DNA from: Isoetes taiwanensis
Lineage: Eukaryota; Streptophyta; Lycopodiopsida; Isoetales; Isoetaceae
Assembly (NCBI GenBank): GCA_021234155.1
Contig: JAJEKV010000017.1
Coordinates: 19,827,937 to 19,891,936, forward strand
Direction of reading: 5' to 3'
Length of the DNA: 64,000 bases
The position numbers were made by a program, and so were the translations under genes. The notes beneath the pieces are model-generated. The model was not told the DNA's origin. It ran no database searches and saw only the letters and a list, made by a program, of their open reading frames with translations. How positions within the stretch are numbered: the first letter of the stretch is position 1; each line of letters opens with the position of its first letter. Of the stretch, positions 45,805 to 56,820 are shown one piece after another.

Positions 45805-45811
45805 TATAAAA
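45805..45811 (+). promoter_or_regulatory. TATA box for the 79-aa ORF
   Basis: TATAAAA in gactataaaagcagc lies 35 bp upstream of ATG 45846, directly after the 22-bp repeat array. With a start site about 30 bp downstream the 5' leader would be only a few bases long. Confidence 0.5.
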
Positions 45812-45845
45812 GCAGCTCCATGATTCGGTAAGTCATTCATCTCCC

Positions 45846-46085
45846 ATGGCTTATAATATTTATGAAGATCAGTTTGAGACCATTCTTTGCTCCATGAGCT
45901 ACAATGATATTAATCGCTGCATACATAAAAGTGTTAAGCTGGATCCTTACTTACAATCCAAAGCAGAAGGTCGTGAGTGTGATTGCCCCGACCTTACTCG
46001 TGTTGTGATCCATCTTCTTTGGGTTCCTGAGCGCCATGCCTACGAGCTGAATGCGATCACAATAGCAGGGATTGATGATGAGTGA
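45846..46085 (+). CDS. Small intact 79-aa protein, unknown
   Basis: ATG in the good plant context cccATGGC. It reads MAYNIYEDQFETILCSM, then YNDINRCIHKSVKLDPYL, a short Cys pair CDCPDL, and LLWVPERHAYELNAI, ending IAGIDDE and TGA. It has a mildly acidic, soluble composition with no repeats. A TATA box and direct repeats lie upstream. It is divergent from the 196-aa gene and tail-to-tail with the DUF7869-like gene. I do not recognise the family. Confidence 0.5.
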   Translation: MAYNIYEDQFETILCSMSYNDINRCIHKSVKLDPYLQSKAEGRECDCPDLTRVVIHLLWVPERHAYELNAITIAGIDDE

Positions 46086-46301
46086 ATCATCGACTCTATA
46101 AAGCCATCAATAATATGTGCATCTAAATTATATGTATGCCATCAATAATATGTGCATCAGATGTAATGATGTGTATTAAACACCTATTATAAAAGATGTA
46201 AGGATGTTAGTATAAGCATAATGGAAGCTAATTGATGTATCGACAACGTATTAATTGTCCAAAATGCTTAAGTATTATAGCAAAAGAAATTACATACATG
46301 A

Positions 46302-49300
46302 TTATCGAGAACATGACTGAGATTGAGAGCTTTTAGCTAATGCTATGTCCCCCCACATGTCAACAATGTATTTTGGAATCTGAACAGTCTTCGGTCTTTT
46401 GCCATTTGCATCCCATGCATAATGTATGGCATCTAACTTCTCATACCTTGATGGATCTGATGGATTGGGTCGCCAACGTTTAGTTAAGCAACCTGTATAG
46501 TCACGACCAACAGGCATCCACCATGATACATAAATGTGACCATAATTGGTAGACTCTGGATCTAGGATGGCATCTTCTTCTGTAAAGCCCAACCACGTTG
46601 GAGTTTCATCGTCTCCAGGTCGGACTAAAATGAACATACCTTTCGTAACATGTGCATGAGGATCAAACTCATCCATAGGCAACACTGGACGCCCATCTGC
46701 TGGCCCACAATACATAGGCAAAGGTCTTACAAGCACAGCGGCTTCATCGACCTCCGGAGTAAATGCAGCTTGTAGAGGTTCTTGCCTTGTACGCAACCAA
46801 AAGTTATCATTTTGAGGTCGTCCGGGAGATACATCTTCCAAACACAAAAGAATCTCGTTCCAGTAATCCATAGTTGCTTTGTACTGTCGTGCAAACACAC
46901 TATCTTCTTGATTTTTGCAGAAGGAATTCCATAATGCTATGTACTTGCTGATGCTGTCTGCCAGGCCAGGGAGATCTTTCAATGTCTTCCTTGGAGGGAT
47001 ATTTTTAGGCACCCCCGTTGGTAACGTTGGCTCACCATTTTCATCCTCCTTCCACATTCTTATTCCTTTTTCTGGAATCCACTCTTTATGGGTTGGCCGC
47101 ATCTTATATTGCATAATGGGCCATTTCCCATCCATTTTAAATCGGAATAGCAATGGGTCGGTATGGCCTGTTAGACGTTGGCCTTTATCAGGGATATATC
47201 CCTTGACAAAGCCTTTCCAATCTGGAACTTCATCCACAAAATATGGAACAGGAGACTTTGCATTGCACTTGCTAAACAAGTAAAGCAACTCAGGCAAAGT
47301 TAGAGCATCCGATGAACTCATTAACGTCGAAAAGTTCCCAAACAATGCATCAATATCGTCATGAGTATGCCCAACCATCATGAAGCCAACCTGAATCTCA
47401 TCGAATACCTTAAGCCATGTCAAATAAGAGAGGTAGGAGAACACATATCTATTTTTATTTTGACCCGATGCATTATCCAACTGTAAGTAGAGATTTTGAG
47501 GAAGAGGATTGAAGCCTTCTAAGTTGGCAGTAGAAGATGAAGGCATCTTCTCTTGTGTCTGCTTAGCTTATCTTTGCAGATGGTCGAGTATCTTTTAGGG
47601 CTTGCATCAATTTGCAATCTGTAGTTCTGCTTCCACACAGATCACCGCACTTGTCTTCTTCCGGCAACTCAAGATAGTGTAGGATCCTAGAGAGTGATCC
47701 AACATGAAAGTTTGAGTCATCCTTCCAAAGATCAAGAGAGAAATGGCCATAAGCCCGTCCACCATGACCATGTGTCAATGCTCTGTCAAAATCGCTTCTT
47801 CAAGCGATCTCCTCTCCAAACAGATTTTGCGAGATGGTGACTTCTTGGTGTGAGTGTTTTGACCTGATCCATCTTATCATGTATTATGCAAAGGTGACTT
47901 TCTGGTGAACGATGTGATAATGCACGCCAATGCCAATATTGACTCCTACAGGAACGTTGTTCCAACATATGTGCCCGCCGTTGAATTGAAAGGTTGCGCC
48001 TCTCCCTTGTATCTTTTGTTCTTTCCAATTTCTGCTTGATGACTACACATATGTTACACTTGGAGAATGCTGTATTTTTTGCTATGCTAACGTCTGGAAA
48101 CTCTTTCTTCCAAATATTGTAAAAAGAGGGCAAGGTCACGCTCTTTCCTGTCAATTCTTCCACCACGGCACCCACTTCCTTATGTATGCTCTTCTTATTA
48201 AGGATGGAAGGAAGTTTGCGAACATTCTCCCTTATATCATCCTTTCCTTTTTTGCTTCTATGTGGAATGCTCTCCGCATTCTCACTAATGAAGGTATCAA
48301 GCACACTTTCTGTAGCTAGTGTCACAGATCTAGGCTTCTTAGAGCACACAGATACCATGCTCTCACTTGCCCGTTTTCCACCTAACTTTCGAACCTCTTC
48401 CTCCAACTATAAAACGTGGGCCCAGCAACTCCTAGAGCCACGCTACCATGCGGGTGTGACAAAGACCCACTCCAGGAGACCACTATTTTTTAGCCTCCAA
48501 CCGCCATATAAGTTACACTCAACACATCAAAAACAAGCGTAATCCTGGCACTGCTTGATTGAGAATAAAATTCTTTTCTTAAGGCACATACTTGCTCTCG
48601 GCTCAGTTTTTTGACACATTCGTCCTTGCAGCATGTTGATTTTAGAGCACTCTTGATTGACTTGGAAGCGCACATCCTCTCCTGCTTGCTATCCCCCTTT
48701 GGTTCCCTCCTGACCCTCTTCACATATGTATATTTCCTTTTCCTCTTGAATTGCTTCTCAACATCAGCTTCCAAGCACTCAACTTCTGAGTCATCATGTT
48801 CGAGAGCAGCTCGAGCTTGTAAATGTTGTGAAACTGTCCTACCATCATGAAGCAAAACATCATGGGTCTCCCAGGTTACTAAACTGTTAGCTATAGGCCT
48901 CTCAGCACAAGCATGACATGACCTGATATTTTGGTTTCCCGTTGGATCTATTATGTTACCCACTGAAAGCCCGACCTTTGATACACCCAAGAACTCATCG
49001 TCTATAGCATCCTCGAGGATCACTAAAGACTATATTAAGCCTCCGAATATTTAGATCCAATGCAGGGAGTGAAGAATGTAGCATGGCAAACCTAGTAGAT
49101 CTGTTGCGGGTAGTAGACTGTCTCATCTTCAGGCTTAAACAACCTGAGACCAAGACGGGCAGCTAGATTCTCATGACCTCCAATCTCCTCTACTATCTTG
49201 TCTTCTTCATTTGTTGCTGTGTTGCTTGGTTCACCCACGGTGAGCGTGAAACCCCATGTCCGTGAACTCTTGGCGGATGGTGGACTACTAGATGAATCCT

Positions 49301-49316
49301 CTTGTGAAGAGGGCAA
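46302..49316 (-). pseudogene. DUF7869-like transposon gene, nearly full length, frame-broken
   Basis: From right to left: an acidic start MPSSQEDSSSSPPSAKSS (49316-49092); a block with CHACAERPIANSLVTWETH and basic KRKRKYTYVKRVRREP, then CCKDECVKKLSREQVCALR (49023-48490); FYNIWKKEFPDVSIAK, CNICVVIKQKLERTKDTRE and IIHDKMDQVKT (48406-47786); LTHGHGGRAYGHFSLDLW and DDSNFHVGSLSRIL (47778-47563); and a 414-codon block with NLYLQLDNASGQNKNRY, IQVGFMMVGHTHDDIDALF and a long C-terminal part (47546-46302). The Asp words DKMDQ, QLDN and GHTHDDID match from memory the DUF7869 family, whose members look like RNase H-fold transposases. Breaks between the blocks at about 47780 and 47555 are frameshifts or stops over a few bases, too short for introns. 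Otherwise it is well preserved, so its decay is recent. Confidence 0.65.
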
Positions 49317-49744
49317 ATTGAAGGATCTCGAAGATGTATCTTCACTTGAGGGCCACTCATTTTATTTTACATCCCTCTTAGGCCACTGAATGAATGTGCC
49401 TACTGCTTCACCAATGTTATCTGCACCTCCCGCGAGGGACCTGAAGCTCACGATGGGATCACGGACTCCGTGACCTCAATTGCTACATTTGAAGGATCTA
49501 TTTCCTTCCCATGAAGAGTGGTTCTATTCAAAATATGCCCCCGGGCAACAATTGTCCTTCCGACGAATAGGTTGTACAGGGGAAAATTGAACCTGTTTCA
49601 ATCAAGCAAGGCGAAACTTTTTAGAACATATGAATTAGATGAAAAATAAGCAATAAACAAGTAAAAGTGGCGCCATTTAGTACATAAGACAAACTTTTTG
49701 GTCTAACTTTGGAGCTAAATGGCCATGATGGCCCATTTGGTCGA
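49317..49744. other. No gene recognised
   Basis: Possible upstream exon or promoter of the minus-strand DUF7869-like gene; no clear start or motif seen. Confidence 0.35.
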
Positions 49745-50020
49745 AACAGAGAACACTTGGATCAAATGGCGCCATGGCACCATTTGATCCAAATTCACAC
49801 CCATGGCACCGTGATAGGTGTGAATTTAGAACAAATAGCGCCATGGCGCCATTTGATCGAAGTGTGCACCGTTTCGTCCAAATGGTGCCATGGCGCCATT
49901 TAGCTCCAAATTCACACAATTTCAACCTTGCACCATTTTCAACCAAATGGCGCTATGGCGCCATTGACCAATACACCATTTTAAGGGTATTTGGAATAGA
50001 ATGGCGCCATTTGATCCAAG
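49745..50020. repeat. Cluster of GGCGCC palindromes
   Basis: Five sites within 250 bp carry ATGGCGCCATGGCGCCAT or one-base variants (about 49765, 49838, 49880, 49944 and 50000), usually inside AAATGG...CCATTT and followed by tgatc or tagctcc. Spacing is irregular (40-75 bp). The same palindrome forms the core of the tandem array at 51358-51898. Confidence 0.85.
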
Positions 50021-50329
50021 TGGGTGACATGAAGCGATTTGGCTTAGCTCCATCACAAAATCAACACGAGGTGCCTATGTTATGCATTCTTGCTCCCATT
50101 GCTGTATATGTGTCAATAAGAGCAGGCATGCATAACATGGGCACCCCATGCCAACTCTGCAAGTGAAGCCAAGTTTCTGTGTCCTAGCAAAGATGAAATT
50201 CAAAGATTTGAACACGCTTATACACCTAGCGTAACATAATTCCTACCGTAAATAGTGGACTTACTTGATATTAGATAGATCCATGGTGGTATGTACTTTC
50301 GGCGATAGATGGAACAGAAAAAAGAAGCT

Positions 50330-51197
50330 AATCCCAAAGAGATGAATTCGCAGAGAACTCGAAGCCAAGAAGAAAGCGCCAAGAATCACCGTGGATTTTA
50401 CGTGAGCGCCAAGAAGAAAGCGCTGACAAAGACGCATGCGCCTTTGCAAAGTTTACGCCTACGAGAAAAAGCGGTAGCGCTTTATGAAGCGGCACTGAAA
50501 ACGAACAGCGGATTCGAAGCGCCGAACTGCGGTACAAAACGTCTGCGTCGTGGCATGGTCGCCTTAAGAGGGAGAACGGCGACAAAGAGGGAGCTTTAAA
50601 TGCAAAGTACAATTTAAAAAGCGGACCATTCGACTTTGGACAAGTGGCAACCAAATTTCAATTTATGGGCGGGAATTTTAAATTTTGTGGTGGCAAATTT
50701 TCAAATTACGGTCGGGATTTTTGAATTCTATGTTCAAATTTGGGCGGGCGGGCGGGAAATATTCGAATTTCAAAATTCAATTTTGGTGGGCATGGGCGAC
50801 TGGACCGCCACGGGCATGGGCGGGCATGCCCGCCTGGACCACCACTGGCATCGGCGGGCATGGGCGGCTTGGCGGGCATGGGCGCTGGGCGACTGCAGGG
50901 CCCCTAAACTGCCGCTTTGTGATGCAAATGAGCGGCCGGCCCGGCAAAGTTAGTTATGCCCCATTGTATTTCTGGAGGACCTCATTTGCGCTTTCGTTTG
51001 GATTCGGCTCTGGCGCCTCGACCCTAGCGCCCGGCGCCCGGCGCCTACTTCGCCCGCCCTGGCGCCAAAAGCGCCTCCCGGGAGCCTTTTTTCGCCCTCT
51101 GTTTTTAGTATTTTCCGGCGCCATTTCCCCACAGTTCATCGCCTCACTCCATCAAGCTACACACCAGGTTTAGGGCCAAATTCAAAAAGCGCTCAAA
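50330..51197 (+). promoter_or_regulatory. GC-rich, GGCGCC-dense upstream region
   Basis: This stretch turns from AT-rich to strongly GC-rich. It contains gcgccaagaagaaagcgc, repeats of gggcgggcatgggcgg (50745-50890) and gcgcccggcgcccggcgcc (51028-51050). It leads into a plausible start codon at 51198 (MEVDSAELLSECGHSGDY). A CpG-rich promoter and 5' leader of the downstream gene is the simplest reading. Confidence 0.4.
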
Positions 51198-51265
51198 ATG
51201 GAAGTGGACAGTGCGGAGCTACTTTCGGAATGTGGACACAGCGGCGATTACCGCAAAGGCCGCGG
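51198..51265 (+). CDS. Possible first exon of the lysine-rich protein gene
   Basis: ATG 51198 opens MEVDSAELLSECGHSGDYRK and is followed by the strong donor gtatgt at 51266. The phase (two extra bases) does not fit the frame of the block after the acceptor at 52086, so either the exon uses another donor, another short exon intervenes, or it is untranslated. Confidence 0.3.
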
Positions 51266-51357
51266 GTATGTCATCTACTTGCGATTGCTTCCTTTGGCGA
51301 AATGGCGCCGCCGCCATTTTCCGAATCTTGTTGCTAATTTAGGTCTGCCCGGTTGAT

Positions 51358-51898
51358 AAATGGCGCCCACGGGCCATTTGATGTCCATTAGCTTACATTA
51401 GGCTCTTGTTGTTGGCAAATGGCGCCATGGCGCCATTTGATGTCCATTAGCTTACATTAGGCTCTTGTTGTTGGCAAATGGCGCCATCGCGCCATTTGAT
51501 GTCTAGTCTTAAACTAGTGGCTTGTTGTTGTGAAATGGCGCCGTCGCGCCATTTGATGTCCATTAGCTTACATTAGGCTCTTGTTGTTGGCAAATGGCGC
51601 CATCGCGCCATTTGATGTCTAATCGAACTAGTGGCTTGTTGTTGAGAAATGGTGCCGTCGCGCCATTTGATGTCCATTAGCTTACATTAGGGACTTGTGG
51701 TTGACAAATGGCGTCATGGCGCCGTTTAATGTTCATTAGCTTGCATTAGGATATTGTTGTTGGCAAATGGTCTTGTTGTTGGAAAATGGCGCCATCGCGC
51801 CATTTGATGCCTATTGTCTTACATTAGGGTCTTGTTGTTTGCAAATGGCGCCATCACGCCATTCGATGTCTATTATCCTACATTTGGGTTGATTGTTC
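51358..51898. repeat. 59-bp tandem array with central GGCGCC palindrome
   Basis: About ten units start AAATGGCGCC at 51358, 51417, 51476, 51533, 51592, 51647, 51706, 51765 (short), 51784 and 51843. Each contains ATGGCGCCATnGCGCCAT or ATGGCGCCATGGCGCCAT, then ttgatgtccattagcttac or the variant tgatgtctagtcttaaac, then ttgttgttggc. Two unit types partly alternate. The array ends before the acceptor ttgcag at 52086, so it lies in a probable intron. Confidence 0.93.
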
Positions 51899-52130
51899 TT
51901 GGTATATTGTTTGATTGCTTCCGATTGGATCTCCTTCGAGTCAAACGCATGCGAACTGCTTCCATGTGCTTAGGCAATGCTCAGATGCAAATGGCGCCAT
52001 GGCGCCATTTGCTTGGTCGTCTGGTCTGTCTACTAGTTTCAGTCAGAGTCATTGATGCCTTTGTTACTGATGCTTCTTCGTTGCAGCTGTGCTACGTTCA
52101 GAAACACAATTTCAATCCGACCAGACTATC

Positions 52131-52715
52131 ATGCTGACAGATAGGAACTGGTGCATGGAAATAATGCGGGTGAGCCCCTCCACCTCTACAGGCTCAAAAG
52201 GAGACTGCAGAAGAGAGCTCTGCTTGCTGATAAAAGAAACCGCCCCAGAAGCCGGAATTTACCAGCCGGGTATCTTGGTTAACATGAGGTTGACTAGCAA
52301 GAGCGGGCGCGAAGATTGGATCAGGGTGGTCTGTGAAGACACTGTGCAGCAGAGAATAATAGTCTACTATGTGGACTGGAAGTTCTATGATCCCACAATA
52401 ATGTCTGCTAGTATCGCAAATGTAGCTGGTTCGGCGAGAAAGCAAGGCTGGGCTCTACCATCATACAACAGTTTTGAAGAAGCTGATATCAGTGGTCCAC
52501 AAGAAATCTTGAGGGGTTATATGATTCTTCGCAATCGTTTGAACGAGTCGAAGAACTCTGTTTCATTTGTTGTCAAGGCATTAGCCCAACAGAAACTACC
52601 CACCATTGTGGACACGACGTGGCTGAAATCCGTTAGCAGGAAGAAGACAAAACCTAAGGAGGCACCGGCACCGCGACTCAAAAAAGACTCCTCATCCAAG
52701 CATCGAGGAAGTTGA
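52131..52715 (+). CDS. Lysine-rich C-terminal protein, unknown family
   Basis: The open frame begins after the acceptor ttgcag (52081-52086); the first ATG in it is 52131 (MLTDRNWCMEIMRVSP), giving 194 residues. The body is a balanced globular-looking region (ELCLLIKETAPEAGIYQPG, SGREDWIRVVCEDTVQQ, IIVYYVDWKFYDPTIM, FVVKALAQQKLPTIVD), then a basic tail SRKKTKPKEAPAPRLKKDSS. After a one-base shift near 52695 the tail continues as almost pure Lys/Glu/Arg/Asp (KERKEKEKKERKDRKKKDK) to TAA 52894 and beyond that stop as RKKKHRLGSSEKERTPKKQ to about 53095. This is the look of a nuclear protein with a basic, charged tail. I do not recognise the family. The shift and stop suggest the 3' end is decaying, or that splicing removes it. 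Confidence 0.45.
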   Translation: MLTDRNWCMEIMRVSPSTSTGSKGDCRRELCLLIKETAPEAGIYQPGILVNMRLTSKSGREDWIRVVCEDTVQQRIIVYYVDWKFYDPTIMSASIANVAGSARKQGWALPSYNSFEEADISGPQEILRGYMILRNRLNESKNSVSFVVKALAQQKLPTIVDTTWLKSVSRKKTKPKEAPAPRLKKDSSSKHRGS

Positions 52716-53214
52716 CCGTGAAGCCGAAAAAGGAAAGCCTACGGACAAGGGGAAAGTGAAGAGAAAGGATCACGAAGATCCTGATAACGAAAAGAAAGAG
52801 AAGAAGGAAAGGAAAGAAAAGGAAAAGAAAGAAAGGAAGGACAGGAAGAAGAAAGACAAGAAAGACAAGGAAAAGGACGGGAAAGAGCGGAAGTAAGAAC
52901 AGGCGGGACAAGAAAAGGACAGAGAGGAAAGGGAATCAGAGGCAATAGAAGGGAAAAGGAAGAAGAAGCACAGGCTGGGGTCCTCTGAGAAGGAGAGAAC
53001 ACCTAAAAAACAGAGGAGAGAGCCTCGGACTCCAAGTCCTGCTGGAAGTGGTGGTGAAGTTCCTCCAAGCCCACCACATATCCAAGATTCTGCGGGCACA
53101 ACAAGAAAAAGGCCATTTAGCGACGCCAATAGCGACGCCCCGCTGCGACGCCGACGGCTGGCCCGCCGACGCCGCAAGACGTCGTTAAGCATTACATCGC
53201 CGCATAGCGACGCT

Positions 53215-53590
53215 CGTCGCATGCGACGCGCGACGTTGGCGGCCGCGCCAGACGCCGCTACAGACGCGACGCAGACGCCGCCAGACGCCGCATGGCACGC
53301 GACACGTGAAATATACACGGGAATATACACGGGAATATACACGGAACATCACCAAAATCCACGCCAAGCAGTCGTGAAAGCCCGCGTGTATCGTCGCATG
53401 CGACGTGACACGTGGAACAGACACGTGGAAAATTCGAAAATCCGCGTGTAGAAAAGCCACGTAGCAAAAAAAAAAAAGCCACGTGGATACGTCGCATGCG
53501 ACGTGAAGGGGAAAAAATAAAAAATAAAATAAAAATATATTTATATAAAAAAGCCACGTGGAAAAAAAAAAAAAAAGTGGATACGTCGCC
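53215..53590. repeat. Left subterminal repeats (GCATGCGACG and CACGTGG words)
   Basis: Three CGTCGCATGCGACG palindromes, three 13-bp repeats of gggaatatacac (about 53305-53345), and a ~85-bp duplication with agccacgtggatacgtcgc and gtgaaggggaaaaaataaa (53476 and 53555). The CACGTGG words are G-box-like. Confidence 0.8.
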
Positions 53591-53648
53591 GTCTTGACGT
53601 GAAGGGGAAAAAATAAAAAAAAAAAAAAAAATAAAAAATATATTTATA

Positions 53649-53785
53649 TAAAAATATTTTTAAATAATCACAAAAGTGTTTTTATATTCATATTTTTAAA
53701 TAGTCACAAAATTATTTTTATATTTATATTTTTAAATAATCACAAAAGTGAATTGTATTTATATTTTTAAATAATCACAAAAGAC
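53649..53785. repeat. 36-bp tandem repeat, four copies
   Basis: The word tttttaaataatcacaaaag recurs with aaata(a/g)tcac at 53662, 53698, 53734 and 53769. Purely AT-rich. Confidence 0.85.
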
Positions 53786-54199
53786 TCGTTAAGAGGAGTA
53801 TCCACCCTTTTAGCCTAGAGCTACTCTCTCTCGATTCGATTGGAGTAGTCATCCGAAAGTACGTGAGTTAGAGGGCGACAGTGCATTTTTGCGCATTGGA
53901 TGGCTCTCCATCGACGTTTGCGTGATCCTCGCCCGGCGCTGAGCCTTATGTCATGCTCTAGACCTTCATTCATATCCGCCACTGCTTCCTATAAAAACCA
54001 AAAGAATATGGCGTTAATGTAGTTCATAGAATTATAATAATTTTCTACAACGCACCCCCGCATTCCCGCGAATTGGGAGAGTTCCCTCGTCGTATAACTG
54101 TTGATACAGATAAAAGCGACTCCACGCCCGTGGCTACTTGTACCTAGCCGCTTGTTAGGGGCAAACCCGTATAGATGTTCCTATGACAATATAACGAGT

Positions 54200-55915
54200 A
54201 TTAGCTAGTGACATTTAAAGTGCTTATTAAAATTAATGTGAACTAATATAGCTCTTACGAATCTATGGAAAAACCCTTTTTCGATCCGCGGAGCCCAAAT
54301 GAGACGCCTTCGATCACTTTTAGTTGCTTTGTCGGTCCGAGCTCTATGTTTGCTTTCGGATCCTTTGCACGCTTCAATGCAATCGATTGCAAGGCACACA
54401 ACATTATCACAAGTTAAAGTGAACAAATGACAAAAAATAAGAAATACCTTGATATCTTCCTTGTGGAGATTAAGTGGTTTAGGGACTTTTGACCAATCGC
54501 CTCCTTCTTTTTACGAAGTCCGCCCCGGTTCCTTGACCACATGGTGCCTTTGACATAAATCGATAGATCAACGCCATATCAAAATAATAAAAACAAGACT
54601 ATGACTAGGTCATGTACCTCCTTTTTCGTATAAGCTCGCCCATCATCGAAGTGAGCTTCTTCCAGTTAAACGCCTTTGCTTTTTCTATCTCTGGGAAACT
54701 CTGTTTCATTTTATTTTGACGCTCTCTATTTCGCGTTGGTCATAAGCGCCAGGCCACTCCCCTATACCGCGGGGAGGCCATAAACGAGAGATATTATTTG
54801 TGACCGCGTCCCTCAGTGTAGTATAAAAGACACTTCCCTCATCATCCTTCTTAGGAAGAGCGTCCCTGAAGCATAAATGGTGGGTATATAAAAGCGTGTT
54901 TATGTCTACCGTCAATATACATATCCCGTCCCGATTAAGAACCTTTTGAGCACTTTGCAATGTATTCTAAGTGAAGAGAATGAACAAAACAACAAATTTA
55001 GATGACAAAGTACTAATATTTAAGGTTGATATCTTAAATAATATGTTCACATAACTTACATCAAAAAATTATTATTAATATGATAGTCGGGTATATTCGG
55101 GGCCAAATCACCCGCAGACTTACGTGTCTAAAACAAAGCGAAATGGACGCTCTTCTTCAGTGACACGTGGACGTCGTCGGGATCCTTGCCTCTCCAAGTC
55201 AGGCGAGCGACCATGTTCTTCGGATCCCGAACCCTGTGATGATCGTCGCGATCTTGAAGGTTGTGAGTCTGTTGCTCCACTACTTCTTGACCTGGGAAGT
55301 AATGAGAGAATGAGCATCTTTAACATGCTGCAACCAAAGAAATGTTTGGTACGTAGTGGATATATATTTACCTGTTGAAATCTTCCTCCAAGTTCCTTGC
55401 ATTAGAAAAATCTGTTCCCGTCTCTTGCCTAGAACGGGAGTCCATACTACGTCTAGCATTCTCAATATTCTCGCGAGAACGTGGAGGCCGATAATCAACA
55501 CTATGTCGTTGGGGAATAGGAGCGGAGGTCGCCTAACCGGGCGTTGGTGTCAAAGAGGCAAAATATGCTTTTGCAATTTGGTCTCTCTCGGGGAGACATG
55601 TTTTGCGAGGAAGGCGGGAGCGGCGAGGAGTCTGCAGAAGCAAAATATCATGCAAAAACAATTCATTTATTTATTATTTTTATAAAAAGCTATCTTAATA
55701 CCCAAACCTCACCGGTGTAGTGATAGGTGGAGGTTGGCGTCTTGGAGGACCATCAAGACGATTGCCCCTACCTCGTGGAGTCCTCCTCCTATTTTCTAAA
55801 CTCGTCCCTTTCCTCTACACAACAAATTAAAACTCCATGCATAAACTCACATACCTAATTAGAGGGTAAAGCGTATAATAAAAACTATATAAATACTTAC
55901 CTTCGCTTTGCTCAT
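54200..55915 (-). CDS. Multi-exon gene inside the CACTA-like element, unknown
   Basis: The minus strand shows several matched splice sites. ATG at 55915 (MSKAK) is followed at once by gtaagt; after ttgtgtag (about 55816) an exon reads RKGTSLENRRRTPRGRGNR and PPRRQPPPITTP; after cttctgcag (about 55632) one reads TPRRSRLPRKTCLPERDQ. Further left, after a cag-type acceptor near 55290, SSGATDSQPSRSRRSSQGS and RRPRVTEEERPFRFVLDT end at gtaagt (about 55127). Later blocks contain GICILTVDINTLLYTHHL, LRDAVTNNISRLWPPRG (54960-54706) and WKKLTSMMGELIRKR (about 54620). The protein is Arg/Ser/Pro-rich at the start, as in DNA-binding proteins of plant transposons. Not recognised; a stop after AYFASLT suggests that one boundary is wrong or the gene is damaged. 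Confidence 0.35.
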
Positions 55916-56339
55916 TCTCCGCGATTGCGATTACCTCTATTCATCGCGAGAAAAAAGAGCACACCTAGATCAAAAAGAAATTGTGAGAGAAACATTTGAT
56001 AACCATGAATGATATTGGTTGCAATAATAGAATGATACTTACAAACCATAGAGATGAAAAATAGTATTTTTATGGTTCAAATGTGCCACTAATGAGCCCC
56101 TAGGCAGACTTATCGCAGCCTTGGACCGCCTTGACCGGGGCGGAGGGAGACGCGTAATGCCATGAATATTGCATCAGCGTAAAGAGGGCCACAATGAGGA
56201 AAACCGCTAAGAATTGAGCCTCCGCCATGACTATATATATTAATTTGAACATAACGAGAATTAGCGAGAGAAAAGCTTTGAACAAGTGTCTTTGAATAAA
56301 TACCTAAATTTATATTCTTATCTTCTTATTTATATTAGA

Positions 56340-56700
56340 AAAGTATCTCAGATATATGTATGGGGTGCATATCGAACTCTAGGTTGCCATATTATCGTGC
56401 CATGTATCATGTCATCACAATCAACCCTAAATTATCCCACGTGGCATTTTTAGTGCCACATCATGAAACCCCTACGCTATGCGTGTGGCACATCATCAAA
56501 CCCTAGGTTGTGTCACGTCGCGACTTCCTATTGCCACATCATAGTAAGTGCCATGTCATCAAACCCTAGCTTGCGTGTGCCACATCATCAAACCCTAGAT
56601 TGTGCCACATGGCATTTACAATCTAGGGTTTGATGATGTAGCACACAAAACCTAGGGTTTGACGTCTGTAGCGACACTTTATCTACAAGTTATGATTAAT
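56340..56700. repeat. Clustered CACATCATCAAACCCTAG words
   Basis: The word aaaccctag(g/a)ttg with tgccacatcatc recurs at least six times in direct and inverted orientation (for example catcaaaccctaggttgtg and caatctagggtttgatgatg), so the stretch can fold back on itself. Non-coding. Confidence 0.65.
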
Positions 56701-56820
56701 AATTTATTTACCATTAATAATAATTTTTTGATTAATAAATTACTTTTTTCATTAGTAATTTTGACTAAAAACATTTATTGGTTGCAACAAGCCTCAAATA
56801 GGAAGACAAAATTATATTAA

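Noticed and set aside
51358-51898. CRISPR array
   Set aside because: Spacers are themselves repeated, the genome is a plant, and there are no cas genes; it is a tandem satellite.
52678-53002. Phe/Leu/Ser-rich minus-strand frames
   Set aside because: Antisense of the Lys/Glu-rich tail of the plus-strand gene.
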